Shown: in pieces, positions 5,905 through 7,780 of the stretch | Layout: each line of letters opens with the position of its first letter | Position numbering within the stretch: the stretch's first letter is position 1 | Source: Pyrinomonadaceae bacterium | GTDB lineage: Bacteria > Acidobacteriota > Blastocatellia > Pyrinomonadales > Pyrinomonadaceae | Assembly: GCA_013812565.1 (NCBI GenBank) | Contig: JACCTF010000746.1 | Coordinates: forward strand, 1-7,780 | Length of the DNA: 7,780 nucleotides | Direction: 5' to 3' | Program-made: the position numbers and the translations under genes | The notes under the pieces: generated by a model | What the model was told of the DNA's origin: nothing | Database searches by the model: none | What the model saw: the letters and a program-made list of their open reading frames with translations, nothing else

Positions 5905-7173
5905 ATGTCTGCACAAGTAGAACCAACAACAGAGCGAGTCAGTCGCGCGAGCGAAATGTTCCGTGCTCTCGGGCATCGCAACTTCAGATTGTTCTGGGCG
6001 GGCGCATTCCTCTCCAACACGGGGACGTGGATGCAGACGGTAGCGCAAGGATGGCTTGTGCTGCATTTAACCGACTCGGCTTTCTGGCTTGGCGTCGATG
6101 GCTTTATGGCAACTGTGCCCGGTCTTCTACTGACTCTGGTCGGCGGAGTCTTCGCTGACTTGGTTGACAGAAAGCGTCTGCTGATCGCCACCCAAATCGG
6201 CGCAGGGTTGGCGGCGTTGGTGTTAGGCGTGCTGGTTGCGACCGGGGTAGTCCAGGTCTGGATGATTCTGCTGCTTTCGTTTGTGACTGGGTGCTGCTTG
6301 GCGCTCGCTTCGCCCTCTTATCAAGCGATCACCATCGACTTGGTTGGTCGTGAAGACCTCTCGAATGCGATTGCGCTTAACTCTACGCAGTTCCAACTTT
6401 CACGCATTGTCGGACCGGTTCTTGCCGGACTCACCATCAGCGCTTTGGGACTAGCGGGCTGCTTCATCGCCAACGGTTTGTCATACATCGCTGTTGTCGC
6501 AGCGCTCGTCATGACGCGCATCAGCGCAGCGGAGAATACTGATGGCATAGCACGTTCAATGAAAGATGGACGCGCTCTCTGGCAAGATTTAATTGACGGC
6601 TTTCGTTACGTCCTGCAACGCCCGCGCGTGCGTATGCTGCTGCTGATTTCGGCCGTGACAAGTTTGTTCGGCGGGCCATACCTGTCGATGGTGCCGCTGT
6701 TTGCCCGGAACGTGCTGCGCCTTGATGAAAACGGATTGGCACTAATGATGAGCATAACGGGCGGCGGCGCGTTTTGCGGCGCGCTGCTTCTCGCCTTCCT
6801 TGGCAACTTTCAATATAAAGGATGGTTTGTCCTCGGCGGCGCTCTCTCATTCGCAATTTGTTTGACGGGATTCGCGCTGTCGTCGCATGTCGGCCTTTCG
6901 CTTGCGTTGCTCTTCGGCGTCGGTGTCTCGATGGTTTTGTTTGTCGCTGTGATCAATATACTTCTGCAACAACTCGTTACCGACCAGATGCGCGGGCGCG
7001 TGATGAGCATGTTCGTTCTCTCCTTCCTCGGCACAGTGCCGTTTGGCAACCTTATCACCGGAGCCGCCGCCGAACGTTACGGCGCACCCCGCACGCTCGC
7101 CGCCTGTGGACTGATTAGTGCCTTATTTATGGTTGTCGTGATCATCCGCAACAAGCCTCTGCGCGAACTCTAA
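5905..7173 (+). CDS. MFS transporter, EntS/MFS_3-like exporter
   Basis: The 422-residue inner-membrane protein has the hydrophobicity pattern of about 12 transmembrane helices in two halves, split by a hydrophilic loop near 205-240. The opening FRALGHRNFRLFWAGAFLSN and TWMQTVAQGWLVLHLT (41-56) are typical of the EntS-like MFS_3 group. The loop 2-3 motif GGVFADLVDRKRLL (80-93) is the MFS motif A equivalent, and SPSYQAITIDLV (136-147) and SNAIALNSTQFQLSRIVGP (153-171) are also characteristic. The related exporters expel siderophores, drugs or other small molecules, driven by the proton gradient; the substrate cannot be told here and no siderophore genes are nearby. The ATG at 5905 has no Shine-Dalgarno sequence, being preceded by ATTCCTCCG. 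A shorter start at Met18 (5956) would begin MFRALGHRNF and is a fair alternative. A REP-like hairpin group follows the stop. Confidence 0.93.
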   Translation: MSAQVEPTTERVSRASEMFRALGHRNFRLFWAGAFLSNTGTWMQTVAQGWLVLHLTDSAFWLGVDGFMATVPGLLLTLVGGVFADLVDRKRLLIATQIGAGLAALVLGVLVATGVVQVWMILLLSFVTGCCLALASPSYQAITIDLVGREDLSNAIALNSTQFQLSRIVGPVLAGLTISALGLAGCFIANGLSYIAVVAALVMTRISAAENTDGIARSMKDGRALWQDLIDGFRYVLQRPRVRMLLLISAVTSLFGGPYLSMVPLFARNVLRLDENGLALMMSITGGGAFCGALLLAFLGNFQYKGWFVLGGALSFAICLTGFALSSHVGLSLALLFGVGVSMVLFVAVINILLQQLVTDQMRGRVMSMFVLSFLGTVPFGNLITGAAAERYGAPRTLAACGLISALFMVVVIIRNKPLREL

Positions 7174-7198
7174 AGTCCTTATGAAAGGCCCCGAAGGT

Positions 7199-7219
7199 GC
7201 GGAAGACCTATTCTTCCGC
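7199..7219. repeat. Perfect hairpin after the MFS gene
   Basis: GCGGAAGA (7199-7206) and TCTTCCGC (7212-7219) form a perfect 8-bp stem with a 5-base loop, 26 bp after the MFS stop codon. It could help end or stabilise the MFS transcript, but it is not followed by a U-run, so a Rho-independent terminator is not shown. It is the first of three hairpins in this spacer. Confidence 0.55.
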
Positions 7220-7254
7220 CCACTGCGGCGCTTGCTTACCATTGCCTCTATAAA

Positions 7255-7299
7255 CCCACGGCTCACGCCGTGGGCTATAACTCTACCGCCCCGCTGGGG
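7255..7299. repeat. REP-like double hairpin
   Basis: CCCACGGC (7255-7262) and GCCGTGGG (7267-7274) form a perfect 8-bp stem around TCAC, flanked by TATAAA on the left and CTATAA on the right. A second stem, CCCC (7289-7292) with GGGG (7296-7299), follows within CCGCCCCGCTGGGGTTG. This pairing of a CCCACGGC-type palindrome with a CCCC-GGGG hairpin resembles dispersed REP-type repeats I recall from acidobacterial and planctomycete spacers, often mobilised by REP-associated transposases. No transposase is in the window. Confidence 0.6.
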
Positions 7300-7325
7300 T
7301 TGATGACACTTATCCAATACGCTCT

Positions 7326-7351
7326 AACCTCCGAGGTTCGTAACATACAAT
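7326..7351 (+). promoter_or_regulatory. Possible promoter and operator of the VIT-domain gene
   Basis: TACAAT at 7346-7351 is one base off the -10 consensus. The near-palindrome AACCTC-C-GAGGTT (7326-7338) lies just upstream, overlapping the -35 to -10 spacer, where a regulator dimer could bind. No good -35 hexamer is found at the expected distance. It would give a leader of about 90 bases before the ATG at 7447. Confidence 0.25.
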
Positions 7352-7446
7352 TTGCAAGAAAGAGCGCGGCAACCGTTCTATTAAGCAACTGCGCTCACAT
7401 AAAGAGCCGGAGCGCGGATCAACATGTACATCTCAAGGAGAGCGTT

Positions 7447-7780
7447 ATGCGAACTAGAAAAGCCTCTGTCTTTCTGCTGTCTGCCGTGTTCCTCATCACC
7501 GCGCATGCCTTCACCGCCAGCGTGCGCGCGCAGGGCGTGATTGTGCCGCGTGAATGCGAACCTCGCCGCTGCCCGAGACCGTTCCCGCTGCCACGCCCGG
7601 TTCCGCTGCCGCGCCCCATCCCACTGCCGCGTGCCTTGCCGATCAAGTCCATTAAGATCGAAACGAAAATTGTCGGTCAAGTGGCGACCACGCACGTCGA
7701 ACAGATCTTTCGCAACGATACAGACTTTACGCTCGAAGGCACATACTTCTTTCCGATACCTGAGACGGCGTCCATCCAGG
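7447..7780 (+). CDS. Secreted VIT-domain protein, 3' partial
   Basis: The first 111 residues are visible and the frame is open to the window edge. AAGGAG at 7435-7440 is 6 bases before the ATG, a strong ribosome-binding site. A signal peptide (basic MRTRK, hydrophobic 8-24, likely cleavage after VRAQ near residue 29) shows export. A short Cys-bearing segment (C37, C42) leads into a Pro/Arg linker with three hexapeptide units, FPLPRP, VPLPRP and IPLPRA (46-63). From about 67, the segment with KIVGQVATTHVEQIF, then FRNDTDFTLEGTYFFPIPE, matches the start of a VIT domain (vault/inter-alpha-trypsin type). In this family a von Willebrand A domain usually follows, so a metal-binding adhesion or scaffold protein is expected, but that part lies outside the window. 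The strong RBS and own spacer suggest an independent transcription unit. Confidence 0.9.
   Translation, partial: MRTRKASVFLLSAVFLITAHAFTASVRAQGVIVPRECEPRRCPRPFPLPRPVPLPRPIPLPRALPIKSIKIETKIVGQVATTHVEQIFRNDTDFTLEGTYFFPIPETASIQ

Noticed and set aside
7381..7695. Minus-strand frames opposite the VIT-domain gene
   Set aside because: They are antisense to a gene with a strong ribosome-binding site, signal peptide and recognisable domain, and have Arg/Gly-rich shadow composition.

Overview
The window is about 7.8 kb of moderately GC-rich bacterial chromosome in which every supported gene lies on the + strand. Gene content and style suggest an Acidobacteriota genome, possibly class Blastocatellia: the tail of a protein ending in a VREIAWEVVPQLAELLI-type amphipathic helix, a secreted coiled-coil protein, a secreted VIT-domain protein, and intergenic spaces full of short palindromic repeats. 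This placement is inference from memory, not from a search.

Layout. Positions 1-345 hold the 3' end of a gene whose N-terminus is off the window. A 330-bp spacer follows. It contains a very clean miniature inverted-repeat transposable element (369-481) with exactly abutting 11-bp target duplications, then a potentially structured stretch, a 13-bp tandem duplication and a promoter-like -10 box very close to the next start codon. Next come valS (valyl-tRNA synthetase, complete) and nadC (quinolinate phosphoribosyltransferase, complete), which share an ATGA stop/start overlap and are probably translationally coupled. After a small repeat-bearing gap comes a gene for a secreted or periplasmic coiled-coil protein of unknown function. 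Another repeat module precedes a small DUF962/Mpo1-like membrane protein. A gap with AAAATCG repeats leads to a 12-TM-type MFS exporter. A group of three REP-like hairpins separates the MFS gene from the start of a signal-peptide-bearing VIT-domain protein that runs off the right edge.

How the genes work together. valS-nadC is the only convincing operon; it pairs two housekeeping functions, tRNA charging and de novo NAD synthesis. The other genes are separated by 80-280 bp of repeat-bearing spacer and show no evident shared pathway. I found no CRISPR array, toxin-antitoxin pair, defence island, biosynthetic cluster, tRNA or rRNA. The most unusual material is the intergenic repeat content: almost every spacer holds a distinct palindromic or inverted-repeat module. 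The best-supported of these is the IS4/IS231-like MITE. I see no strong evidence for a previously undescribed multi-gene system.
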